Shown piece after piece: positions 34,633 through 42,414 of a stretch of 64,000 nucleotides of DNA. The notes beneath the pieces are model-generated. The model was not told the origin of the DNA and did not search any database. It worked only from the letters and a program-made list of their open reading frames with translations. The position numbers and the translations under genes are program-made. This DNA is from Erythrobacter sp. Its GTDB lineage: Bacteria > Pseudomonadota > Alphaproteobacteria > Sphingomonadales > Sphingomonadaceae. The stretch spans positions 1-64,000 of the forward strand of contig JAHEBH010000008.1 in assembly GCA_024642335.1 (NCBI GenBank), written 5' to 3'. Positions within the stretch are counted from its first letter, which is position 1; every line of letters begins with the position of its first letter.

Positions 34633-36270
34633 CTATCTTGCAGGAATTTCGTCGGCAGGCAATTTCTTGCCGCGCATGGCATCGGCGGCCTTCTCCGCCA
34701 CCATGATCGTGGGCAGGTTGGTGTTGCCGCCCGGCACTGTGGGCATGACGCTGGCATCGACCACCCGCAGCCCCTCCACACCGATCACGCGGCACTCCTC
34801 ATCCACCACCGATCGCTCTCCCATGCCCATGGCACAAGTGCTGGTCGGGTGCTGCGCGGTGTAGCAGGTTGCGCGGATGAGCGCGGTAAGCTCGTCATCG
34901 CTTTCGGCCCCCGCCGTCGGCGGACGCTCTGGGCCGACTAGTCGCGCGAACGGCTCGCTCGCATAGATCTTGCGCGCGGTGCGGATCGCACGGCGCATCT
35001 GCTCAAGGTCGGCCTCCTCGCTCATCAGGTTGAGCGTTACTGCCGCTTCCTCAAGCGGGTTGGACGCCTTCAGTTCCACCCAGCCGCGACTTTTGGGGTG
35101 CAATTGCACCACGCCCGCCCAGAAAACATGATCCTGCTCCGGCTTGATGAGCGGGAACCAGGTCTGCGCATCGAAGCGGATCGGGTTGACCATGATCTGC
35201 ATGTCGGGCCGGTCGAGGTGCGATGCAGTCTTCACCACCACGTTGCAGCTGTTGAGCTGGCTCGCCATCGTGCCGGTTCCCGTCAGCGCCCAGCGCACCG
35301 CGTTGAAGGCCAGCCGGTCCCAGCGCAACTGGCGGATGAAGGTGACAGGCTTGTTGGCGAGCCATTCGAGGCTCGCGGTCGGGTGCTCCTGCAGATTGCG
35401 GCCCACGCCCGCGCTGTCATGCACCACGGTGATGCCATGATCCTTCAGCTGCGCTGCCGGGCCAATGCCCGACAGAAGCAACAAATGCGGCGAATTATAG
35501 GTCCCGCCCGAAAGCACCACTTCCTTGCGTGCCCTTACAAGCTGCGGACCATCGGGCGTGTGGATTTCCACACCGACGGCCCGCTTGCCTTCAAACACCA
35601 CGCGCGTGACCTGCGCATTCTGCCGCACATCGAGGTTCTGCCTACCCAGAGCGGGCTTGATATAGGCGCTGGCGGCGGAAACGCGTCGGCCCTGGTCGTC
35701 AACCGATTGCTCTCCGCGGGCAAAGCCTTCGGGGTTGGCGCCGCCAAGGTCGTCGGTGGTGGCAAAACCGGCGTTGGCGGCGGTCGCCATCATCTCCTCA
35801 TGCAGCACGTGCGGGCTGTCGATCGGCCGAATTCGCACCGGGCCGCCCGACCCGTGGTAGAGGCTTTCGCCGCGCCAGCTATCCTCCATCTTGCGGAAAT
35901 AGGGCAAGCAATCGGCATAGCTCCAGCCGCGTGCGCCCATCTGCGCCCACTGGTCGTAATCCGCCGGATGGCCGCGCATGGCGAACATGCCGTTGATCGA
36001 GCCCGAACCGCCCATCACGCGGCCGCGCGGCATGGGCATGCGGCGACCGTCGAGATGCGGTTCGGGCTCGGTCCAGTAGTTCCAGTTGAACTGCGGCTTG
36101 GTCATCGCCCGCAGGAAGCCCAGCGGCATCTGGATATAGGGATGATCGTCGCTGCCACCGGCTTCCAGCAGGAGGACATTGTCCCTGCCATCCTCGCTCA
36201 GCCGCGCGGCCATGACGCAGCCCGCGCTGCCGCCGCCCACAACAATGTAATCCACCTGCGCTTCGCTCAT
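34633..36270 (-). CDS. GMC-family FAD oxidoreductase (choline dehydrogenase-like)
   Basis: 545 residues. The FAD loop [16 protein letters not shown] is at the N-terminus. [14 protein letters not shown] is a GMC signature, and the C-terminus holds the catalytic His ([11 protein letters not shown]) and Asn ([11 protein letters not shown]). No signal peptide. ATG at 36270 follows AGAGG. GMC enzymes oxidise primary or secondary alcohols; in SYK-6 the GMC proteins PhcC and PhcD act on the gamma-alcohol of phenylcoumarans, from memory. Together with the DUF3237 gene that makes a phenylcoumaran substrate a serious candidate. Palindrome site 4 lies 56 bases upstream of the start. Confidence 0.9.
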   Translation of the reverse strand: MSEAQVDYIVVGGGSAGCVMAARLSEDGRDNVLLLEAGGSDDHPYIQMPLGFLRAMTKPQFNWNYWTEPEPHLDGRRMPMPRGRVMGGSGSINGMFAMRGHPADYDQWAQMGARGWSYADCLPYFRKMEDSWRGESLYHGSGGPVRIRPIDSPHVLHEEMMATAANAGFATTDDLGGANPEGFARGEQSVDDQGRRVSAASAYIKPALGRQNLDVRQNAQVTRVVFEGKRAVGVEIHTPDGPQLVRARKEVVLSGGTYNSPHLLLLSGIGPAAQLKDHGITVVHDSAGVGRNLQEHPTASLEWLANKPVTFIRQLRWDRLAFNAVRWALTGTGTMASQLNSCNVVVKTASHLDRPDMQIMVNPIRFDAQTWFPLIKPEQDHVFWAGVVQLHPKSRGWVELKASNPLEEAAVTLNLMSEEADLEQMRRAIRTARKIYASEPFARLVGPERPPTAGAESDDELTALIRATCYTAQHPTSTCAMGMGERSVVDEECRVIGVEGLRVVDASVMPTVPGGNTNLPTIMVAEKAADAMRGKKLPADEIPAR

Positions 36271-36289
36271 GCTTGCCTCTGCCCCGCTC

Positions 36290-36309
36290 ACCCTGAGCTT
36301 GTCGAAGGG
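36290..36309. repeat. Dispersed repeat ACCCTGAGCTTGTCGAAGGG
   Basis: A short element whose complement contains CCCTTCGACAAGCTCAGGG. A second, inverted and slightly different copy lies at about 57895 (GTCCTTCGACAAGCTCAGGAC). The core is very common between genes in sphingomonads and some other proteobacteria. No function is assigned. Confidence 0.6.
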
Positions 36310-36325
36310 TCTCTTGCCGCCTTGC

Positions 36326-36337
36326 TAACGATCGTTA
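36326..36337. promoter_or_regulatory. Candidate MarR operator, site 4 (TAACGATCGTTA)
   Basis: A perfect 12-base palindrome, 56 bases from the GMC oxidoreductase start and 32 bases from the NTF2-like gene at 36369, in a divergent promoter region. It is the most symmetrical of the four sites. Confidence 0.65.
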
Positions 36338-36368
36338 CGATGGATCGCAAGAACAGGAGAGAGCCCCG

Positions 36369-36764
36369 ATGACCCGCGAAGACTATGAACGTTATGCAGC
36401 GGCCTTCAACAGCCGCGATTATGACACGGTTTTCGACCATTACACCGACACGCCGCGCATGGCATTTTTCGGCATAGAGATCACCACGCGCGAGCAGTTG
36501 AAGCAATTCTACCGCTTCCTCCACTCCTATGTCCGCGAAACGATCACGATCGAACGATTCGCCAGCAGCGAGGAACTGGCAGCGGTCGAAGGCATAATTC
36601 GCATCGAGGCATTCGCGGACCTGACGCGGGAAATCCTCGACACCAACGGCATGGGCCAGTTCTTTCCCGTCGCGAAAGGGGAAGTGCAGGAGATGCGGCA
36701 ATACATCCATTACCACCTCGATGGCGGAAAGATTGCAAGTGTGGGCTGCGCTATCGTTCCATGA
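36369..36764 (+). CDS. NTF2-like protein, cytosolic
   Basis: 131 residues. YERYAAAFNSRDYDTVFDHYTDTPRM is the SnoaL-like opening, and RQYIHYHLDGGKIASVGCAIVP the closing strands. No signal peptide. ATG follows AGGAGAGAGCCCCG. It is divergent from the GMC operon and begins a plus-strand run with two DUF8021-like genes. The size suits small isomerases or lyases of the NTF2 fold. It is only distantly similar to the other NTF2-like proteins here. Confidence 0.75.
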   Translation: MTREDYERYAAAFNSRDYDTVFDHYTDTPRMAFFGIEITTREQLKQFYRFLHSYVRETITIERFASSEELAAVEGIIRIEAFADLTREILDTNGMGQFFPVAKGEVQEMRQYIHYHLDGGKIASVGCAIVP

Positions 36765-36828
36765 ACTAACGACCTTGCCAAGCGACTGATCGACCTGCAC
36801 ATTCCCCAAGGCGAATGGAGGGGAATCG

Positions 36829-37788
36829 ATGAAAGCACGTCTTTTCGCTGTAGCGCTGTGTGCGAGTGCCGCCTTGGCCATGCCGCAAACGGCATCAGCT
36901 CAGATCGGGGCCGAATGCGACCAGGAATGTCTGGTCGACATGATGGACCAGTACTTCAACGCACTTGTGGCGCATGATTCAGGCCAGCTGACGCTCAGCA
37001 ACGATATCAAATACACCGAAAACGGAGTGACGCTCGCGCTCTCCGACGGCCTGTGGAACACGGTACAGGCCCGGCCAAGCTATCGCTTCGATATCGCCGA
37101 CCCGGTCAATGGAGAGGTCGCCGCGCTCGCCATCATCAACGAGAACGGCAACCAGAACAACATGTCCGTCCGCCTGCGGGTAGAGAACCGCCGCATTACC
37201 GAGATCGAGAACCTGGTCGTGCGCAATATTTCCATGGGCGGCGGAGGCGATGCCGGAGCATTCGTCAGCGTGCAGCGCACCGAAGTCCTGCCCATCTTCC
37301 TGCGCGTGGAACCGGAGGACACGCGCGTGCCGCGTCACAAACTGCAGGAGGCGGCTGATCGCTATTTCCGCGGCATCGAATCCGAGGTGACCGCCGATGC
37401 CACGCCGTTCCACCCAGATTGCCAGCGGATGGAGAACAACAGCTGGACCGCCAATTCTCCCGACGGTGGATCGAACGCAATGGCCAAGCTCGATTGTGCC
37501 GCGCAGTTCGATACCGGCTTCCAGACCATCGTCACCAATATCCGCGCCCGCCGTTTCCCGGTGATCGATGAGGAACGCCAGCTGGTCTATGCGCTGGGCT
37601 TCTTCGACCATTCGGGCACGGTGCCCGCCTATGCCGAGCCCGGCGGAGAGCAACGCGCGGCCAACGGCGCTTTCGCCCAGCCCTTCAGCTTCATCATCGC
37701 CGAGGTGTTCAAGCTGGAAGACGGCCAGATCCGTCAGGTCGAAGCGGTACTCACCACTGTGCCCTATGGCATGCCCAGCGGGTGGTAG
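36829..37788 (+). CDS. DUF8021-like two-domain NTF2-like protein (paralogue 3, secreted)
   Basis: 319 residues with a signal peptide ending TASAQ. N-terminal unit: CDQECLVDMMDQYFNALVAHD, TENGVTLALSDGLWNTV and YRFDIADP. C-terminal unit: DRYFRGIESEV, FHPDCQRMENN, CAAQF, RARRFPVIDEERQLVYALG, FFDHSG and EVFKLEDGQIRQVEA, ending VPYGMPSGW. It is closest to paralogue 1 (22181), which lacks a signal. Only 45 bases separate it from paralogue 4. The Cys, His and Arg pattern of the second unit is conserved in all four and may mark an active site. Confidence 0.77.
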   Translation: MKARLFAVALCASAALAMPQTASAQIGAECDQECLVDMMDQYFNALVAHDSGQLTLSNDIKYTENGVTLALSDGLWNTVQARPSYRFDIADPVNGEVAALAIINENGNQNNMSVRLRVENRRITEIENLVVRNISMGGGGDAGAFVSVQRTEVLPIFLRVEPEDTRVPRHKLQEAADRYFRGIESEVTADATPFHPDCQRMENNSWTANSPDGGSNAMAKLDCAAQFDTGFQTIVTNIRARRFPVIDEERQLVYALGFFDHSGTVPAYAEPGGEQRAANGAFAQPFSFIIAEVFKLEDGQIRQVEAVLTTVPYGMPSGW

Positions 37789-37833
37789 GGGAGACAAGAC
37801 AAACCAAAGTGAAGCAAAGGGAGAGGACTTGAG

Positions 37834-38874
37834 ATGAAGAACATGACCCGTTTTGCCGGTGTGCTGATGGCCGCCAGCGCACTCACGGCCTGTGGCGAGA
37901 CAGCTGTGGAAGAGGCAGGTCCGGCATGCGATCGCACCTGCCTGATCGACCTTGCCAATTCCTATGTCGCGGGCCTTGAAAGCAACAGCGCGGAAGGCGT
38001 CAATTTTGCCGAAGGCGTGCGCATTGTCGAAAATATCAAGCCGATCAATGTGGGCGAAGGCCTGTGGGCCGACATCACCGGCCCCGGGACCGACTTCAGC
38101 GTGGTGGTGCCCGACGAGGTGCGCCAGACCATCGGCTGGATCGGCATGGTCGAGCGCCAGGGACAGAATGCCATTGTCGCGGTGCGCCTGCAGCTGGACG
38201 AGAATGGCGCGATCTCGGAGGCCGAGCATCTCTATGCCGGTGTGAACGAGGAATCGCCCTTCGGCACCTCGCAGCTCGCCAATTTGCAGACGCCGCGTGC
38301 GGGCCTGCTGGCCGAAGTGCCCGAGGCCAACCGCAAGAGCGCGGAAGAACTGATCGCCATCGGTGCCAGCTATTATGACGCGCTCGATGACAATGACGGT
38401 TCGCTCATGCCCTTCGCACCCGATTGCCAGCGCTTCGAGAACGGCATCGAGACCGCAGGTCCGGGCGAAAGCCAGGGCACTCTCGGCAATAGCGAGCACC
38501 CGGTCGCCCGCGATTGTGCCGGCCAGCTGACGTCCAACACGTTCGCCTATATCACCACCATCGACAACCGCCGCGTCTTCGCCGCCGATCCGGTGACGGG
38601 CCTGGTCATGGGCCTGTCGCATTTCCGCCACCCGATGGACTTCGAGCCCTATCCGGTCACCTCGATCGACGGAACCGTGACCATGCGCCCGGCGGATGAA
38701 GGCATGTTCGCCGACCTCGGTCCGTTTGACCTGCCTGCCGCGCATATCTTCAAGGTTGGCGCAGACGGCCTGGTCCATGAAATCGAGGCCATGGGCTTCA
38801 CGACCGACTACAATGCCCCTACGGGCTGGGAGGACGAAGCTCCGGCAGCTGAGGAAGAAGCCGCCGCAGAATAG
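37834..38874 (+). CDS. DUF8021-like two-domain NTF2-like lipoprotein (paralogue 4)
   Basis: 346 residues. A lipoprotein signal ends ALTACGE. N-terminal unit: CDRTCLIDLANSYVAGLE and NVGEGLWADI. C-terminal unit: YYDALDDNDGSL, FAPDCQRFENGIETA, CAGQL, DNRRVFAADPVTGLVMG, HFRHP and HIFKVGADGLVHEIEA. An acidic, alanine-rich tail (EEEAAAE) ends it. It pairs with paralogue 2 by sequence and directly follows paralogue 3. A strong terminator follows, so the C1 genes beyond form a separate transcript. Confidence 0.77.
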   Translation: MKNMTRFAGVLMAASALTACGETAVEEAGPACDRTCLIDLANSYVAGLESNSAEGVNFAEGVRIVENIKPINVGEGLWADITGPGTDFSVVVPDEVRQTIGWIGMVERQGQNAIVAVRLQLDENGAISEAEHLYAGVNEESPFGTSQLANLQTPRAGLLAEVPEANRKSAEELIAIGASYYDALDDNDGSLMPFAPDCQRFENGIETAGPGESQGTLGNSEHPVARDCAGQLTSNTFAYITTIDNRRVFAADPVTGLVMGLSHFRHPMDFEPYPVTSIDGTVTMRPADEGMFADLGPFDLPAAHIFKVGADGLVHEIEAMGFTTDYNAPTGWEDEAPAAEEEAAAE

Positions 38875-38893
38875 CGCAAGCTGTACCAATTCG

Positions 38894-38928
38894 GGCCGGG
38901 CGACGTTTCACAGCGCGCCCGGCCTTTT
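38894..38928 (+). terminator. Intrinsic terminator
   Basis: GGCCGGGCG and CGCCCGGCC pair over a 13-base loop, followed by TTTT. It lies 20 bases after the stop of the DUF8021-like lipoprotein gene and separates it from the MetE-like gene. Confidence 0.8.
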
Positions 38929-38941
38929 CATGCTTGCGTTA

Positions 38942-38959
38942 ATTTCGCATATATGAAAT
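38942..38959. promoter_or_regulatory. Candidate IclR operator upstream of MetE-like/IclR operon
   Basis: ATTTC-GCATATAT-GAAAT, an inverted repeat with five-base arms, 32 bases upstream of the MetE-like gene. Aligned with ATTTC-ATCTATAC-GAATA at 43157-43174 it shares 12 of 18 positions, including ATTTC, TATA and GAA. IclR proteins usually bind AT-rich palindromes of this kind, and an iclR gene is the second gene of this operon. Confidence 0.5.
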
Positions 38960-38990
38960 ACGTCTCTCCGTCCCAAGGAGAGCTTCCCCA

Positions 38991-40115
38991 GTGATCGAAA
39001 CCACCCATGTCGGCAGCCTTCCGCGCGGTGCCGAACTCGTGCCCCTGCTGCTCGCGCGCGATAAGGGCGAGCCTTACGACGAGGCCGAATTCGATCGCGT
39101 AGTGCAGCAAGCCGTCGACACCGCGGTCAGGAACCAGGTCGCCGCTGGCGTCTCCATTGTCAGCGATGGCGAGCTCGGCAAGGTCGGCTATTCGACCTAT
39201 ATCATCGAGCGGCTTTCGGGCTTTGGCGGTCATACGCCGCGCAAGCCTGCGCTGGACCTCGCCCAGGTTCCCGAACTTGCCAAGAAGCTCGCCGCCATCA
39301 TGGGCAGCCAGGAATTCACCCGCGCCAGCGCCATAGACAAGGTGGAACTGGTGAACCTCCAGCCGCTGCATGACGACATTCGGCGGTTCCGGACAGCGCT
39401 CGATAGGCATGGAGAGGGGGTCAAGGCCTTCCTCAACACTGCCTCGCCGGGGCTGATCACGGCGTTCCAGCCGAACCAGTATTATCCCAGCCACGAGGCC
39501 TATCTGGCAGACCTCGTCACCGCCATGCGGCCCGAGTACGATGCCATTGCTGCTGCCGGTTTCCAGGTGCAGTTCGACTGCCCCGACCTCGCCATGAGCC
39601 GCCACACCGGCTACCAGGACATGAGCGAGGAGGAATTCCTCGCCACCATCCGCGCCAATGTCGATGCATTGAACGAAGCAACCCAGAATATCGCGCCCGA
39701 ACAGATGCGCATGCATGTCTGCTGGGGCAATTACGAAGGCCCGCATGACTACGACATCCCGCTGGAGACCATCATCGACGTGATCCTGTCCGCCCGCCCG
39801 GCGACGATCCTGTTCGAACATGCCAATCCGCGGCACGAGCACGAGTGGAAGGTGTGGCGCGATGCGGACATCAGCGGAAAGATCCTTGCACCCGGCTTTA
39901 TCGACAGCTGTTCCAACTACATCGAAACGGCGGAGCTGATCGCCCAGCGGATCGAGCGCTTTGCCGAATTTGCCGGCAAGGACCGCGTGATCGCCAGCAG
40001 CGATTGCGGCTTCGGCACATTTGCGGGCTACGGCAAGATAGACCCTGCGGTCGCATGGAAAAAGCTCGCCAATCTGCGCGCAGGCGCGGATATTGCAGAC
40101 GAACGGATCGGATAG
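38991..40115 (+). CDS. MetE-like zinc-dependent methyltransferase (cobalamin-independent methionine synthase II family)
   Basis: 374 residues, corresponding to the C-terminal catalytic half of MetE. THVGSLPR opens the barrel, and the expected zinc ligands are H and C in MHVCWGNY and a C in SSDCGFGTF. The family includes methionine synthases and other thiol alkyltransferases such as epoxyalkane:CoM transferase. The N-terminal half of MetE, which helps folate binding, is absent. GTG start with AAGGAG upstream. One base from the IclR gene and next to a folate-methylating O-demethylase, it could pass methyl groups to homocysteine or another thiol; that is inference. Confidence 0.83.
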   Translation: MIETTHVGSLPRGAELVPLLLARDKGEPYDEAEFDRVVQQAVDTAVRNQVAAGVSIVSDGELGKVGYSTYIIERLSGFGGHTPRKPALDLAQVPELAKKLAAIMGSQEFTRASAIDKVELVNLQPLHDDIRRFRTALDRHGEGVKAFLNTASPGLITAFQPNQYYPSHEAYLADLVTAMRPEYDAIAAAGFQVQFDCPDLAMSRHTGYQDMSEEEFLATIRANVDALNEATQNIAPEQMRMHVCWGNYEGPHDYDIPLETIIDVILSARPATILFEHANPRHEHEWKVWRDADISGKILAPGFIDSCSNYIETAELIAQRIERFAEFAGKDRVIASSDCGFGTFAGYGKIDPAVAWKKLANLRAGADIADERIG

Positions 40116-40116
40116 A

Positions 40117-40875
40117 ATGGCGGACTCAGGTAACGGCGCGCAAAATTCGCAGGTCAAATCGGCCACGCGCACGCTCAACATTATCGAATATGTGGTGGCG
40201 CATAACCGCCCGCTCGTGGCGCAGGAGATTGCGACCGCCCTGGGAATCCCGGTATCGAGCCTGTCCTATTTGCTTTCCACGCTGGTGGAACGCGAATATC
40301 TGACGCGCGACGGCAGGCGCTATTCCGCCGGTCCCGGCCTTGCCCGATTGCAGGCGCCCACGGGCAGTTTTACCCTGGCCGACCGCACCGCACCGCTTGT
40401 CCGGACCTTGCGCGTGCACCTCAACGAAACCACCAGCTTCTTCGTGCGCGAAGGGTGGGAGATCGAGGCGATCGTCACCGAAAGCAGCGAACAGGCGCTG
40501 CGCTATTCGGTCGAACAGGGCCGCCGCCTGCCCATTCACGCCCTGGCATCAGGCAAGGCATTGCTTGCCGCCATGTCCGATGAGGAGCTGGACCGCTATT
40601 TCGCCGAAGCCAAGCGGGAAAAGTTCACCCAATCCACCGTCACCGACGAGAAGAAACTCCGCGCGCAGCTGGAAACGGTTCGCCGCACAGGCTTTGCCGA
40701 GACCGATGAGGAGTATTCGCGCGGAATCGTCGGCATTGGACGGGTGGTGACGATTGGCGGGGAACCGGTCGGGGCCTTGTCAGTCGCGATCCCCAAGGTG
40801 CGTTTTGACGAAGATATCAAACGCCGCGTTTGCGACCTGCTGCAACGTACCGCCTCGCTGCTGGAAGGCAGTTAG
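40117..40875 (+). CDS. IclR-family transcriptional regulator
   Basis: 252 residues. The N-terminal winged helix is at about residues 12-70 (RTLNIIEYVVAHNRPLVAQEIATALGIPVSSLSYLLSTL) and the effector domain follows (LPIHALASGKALLAAM, GIVGIGRVV, GALSVAIP). Such regulators often sense aromatic acids. ATG is one base after the MetE-like stop. It is convergent with ligM, and the ATTTC-N8-GAA motif occurs upstream of its own operon and in the metF promoter. It is the natural candidate regulator of the C1 module. Confidence 0.9.
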   Translation: MADSGNGAQNSQVKSATRTLNIIEYVVAHNRPLVAQEIATALGIPVSSLSYLLSTLVEREYLTRDGRRYSAGPGLARLQAPTGSFTLADRTAPLVRTLRVHLNETTSFFVREGWEIEAIVTESSEQALRYSVEQGRRLPIHALASGKALLAAMSDEELDRYFAEAKREKFTQSTVTDEKKLRAQLETVRRTGFAETDEEYSRGIVGIGRVVTIGGEPVGALSVAIPKVRFDEDIKRRVCDLLQRTASLLEGS

Positions 40876-40902
40876 GCCCCAGCCCCATAACAGCACACAA
40901 AA

Positions 40903-40929
40903 AAGGGGCGGCCAGATTGACCGCCCCTT
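40903..40929. terminator. Intrinsic terminator between iclR-type gene and ligM-type gene
   Basis: AAGGGGCGG and CCGCCCCTT pair across a nine-base loop. An A-run before the first arm gives a T-run when read from the minus strand, so it can end transcription of the O-demethylase gene and probably also of the IclR gene. Confidence 0.8.
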
Positions 40930-40954
40930 CCTTGCTGTATTCGGTAATGACCGA

Positions 40955-42379
40955 TCAGGTGTTGGCGCCAACACCCGTGGCACGCCAGCTGTCCGCATAG
41001 GCGGTACGGGCGACGTTGGAGTAAGGAACCGGCGAAATGACGGCCTTGATCTCGGTCTGCACGTGCGGCTCGACGGTCGGCTTGGTGGTGCCGCCATTCG
41101 GCTCGCCCCATACCAGCTTCACTTCTTTGCCCATTTCGACCTCTGACGGGTCGATCATGGCGAGGGTGAGCATCTTGCCTTCGTTCGAAGAGTAACCGAC
41201 CCAGGTCGAAACGCCGATAACCTTGCCATCAGCATTCTTCACTTCGTCGAAGGGATGCATGGCGTACACGGCGCTCGGGAACTCGAAGTACTTGGCACGA
41301 TCACCGGTCGCGTAGAGCGAGGAGAGGACGCGCAGCATGTCTTCGTTGTCGAGAGCCAGCGTGACCTTCTGCTTGTGGGTTTCGCCAGCCATACGCTCGA
41401 GAGCTTCGCGACCCACGAAGTCGTGGTCGAACTTCACGATGTGGCCATAACCGATATCCCACGGCGTGAGGTAGTAACCCTCGATGCTGTCAGGAACGTA
41501 GGAACCACCGATCGAGCACATGCCGGCATATGATTTGCCGTCGGCCCACTGGCGGAAGTCCTTCATCATCTGGCTGTCGCCGGTGAAGAATGCGGGCAGT
41601 GGCGAAGGCAGCCAGCCGGATTCCAGCGTGTTCGACGAATAGGCGCGGCCGCCAACCAGTTCGAGGCCGAATTCCTTGCCGGCTTCGACCAGCGCACCGT
41701 GAACGGCGGCATAGTCAGCCCAGGGGCCGAACAGTTCGTAACCCGGCTGACCGGCCATGCCGTGACGCAGCGCAATCACATCGTTGCCGCCAATGTCGAG
41801 GTGAGCCATGTTGAAGAACTTCAGCACCGGCGGGACCTGGCCCATGGCCTTTTCCAGAACGGCCTGGGCGTTGGGGCCCTGCAGCTGGAAACGGTAGTTC
41901 TTGCGAACACCGTCGGTACGCATGGCGGTACGCTCGTCACGCTCGACGGTGACGTTCCACTTGGAACCGTCGGGCTTGGGATACTGGGCGTGGAATTCGA
42001 CCCATTCGATTGCCGGAGCACGGCCTACCAGGCTGAATTCTTCGTCGGCCAGGTAGAACAGGATCACGTCACCGATGACGTAGCCGTCCGGGGTGACCGG
42101 AACATACTGCTTGGCCTTGTTGACTTCGAAGTTCTTGAAGCTGTTGATGGCGGTGTATTCGAGCAGCGCCTTGGCTTCCGGGCCGCGAACATAGAGTTCG
42201 ACCATGTGGTAGCTCTGGTTGAAGAGCACTGCGCTCTTTGCCCAGCCGCGCTGTTCATTGCGCCAGTTGGAATATTCTGCCGGAACGCCGGGATAGACGT
42301 TCGGGCCGACCTGCTGGTTGCGCAGGAAGTCTACGACGTTGGACTGTGCGTCCAGCTTCTGTTGCAGATTCTGACTCAT
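40955..42379 (-). CDS. ligM: Tetrahydrofolate-dependent aryl O-demethylase, LigM/DesA type
   Basis: 474 residues of the GcvT-like fold, very similar in length and motifs to LigM, which moves the methyl group of vanillate or 3-O-methylgallate to tetrahydrofolate. Y247 in GGRAYSSNTLESGW matches the catalytic Tyr247 of LigM; H58 (QSYHMV) and R120 (VGRAPA) are the likely equivalents of the LigM substrate-site His and Arg. WGEPNGGTTKPTVEPH near the C-terminus is also typical. Whether it prefers vanillate or syringate (DesA) cannot be read. The nearby metF and folD handle the product 5-methyl-THF. It follows an alpha/beta hydrolase gene by 35 bases. Confidence 0.87.
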   Translation of the reverse strand: MSQNLQQKLDAQSNVVDFLRNQQVGPNVYPGVPAEYSNWRNEQRGWAKSAVLFNQSYHMVELYVRGPEAKALLEYTAINSFKNFEVNKAKQYVPVTPDGYVIGDVILFYLADEEFSLVGRAPAIEWVEFHAQYPKPDGSKWNVTVERDERTAMRTDGVRKNYRFQLQGPNAQAVLEKAMGQVPPVLKFFNMAHLDIGGNDVIALRHGMAGQPGYELFGPWADYAAVHGALVEAGKEFGLELVGGRAYSSNTLESGWLPSPLPAFFTGDSQMMKDFRQWADGKSYAGMCSIGGSYVPDSIEGYYLTPWDIGYGHIVKFDHDFVGREALERMAGETHKQKVTLALDNEDMLRVLSSLYATGDRAKYFEFPSAVYAMHPFDEVKNADGKVIGVSTWVGYSSNEGKMLTLAMIDPSEVEMGKEVKLVWGEPNGGTTKPTVEPHVQTEIKAVISPVPYSNVARTAYADSWRATGVGANT

Positions 42380-42414
42380 GCTTCTTCCCTCTCCTTAGAG
42401 GCTTTAGTGGTTGA

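Noticed and set aside
36979-38889. 636-residue minus-strand ORF
   Set aside because: Shadow across two DUF8021-like genes that have signal peptides, ribosome binding sites and paralogues.
40955-42379. Glycine cleavage T-protein (GcvT)
   Set aside because: Same fold, but the length, Tyr247 context and the MetF/FolD neighbourhood fit LigM/DesA; no gcvH or gcvP is nearby.
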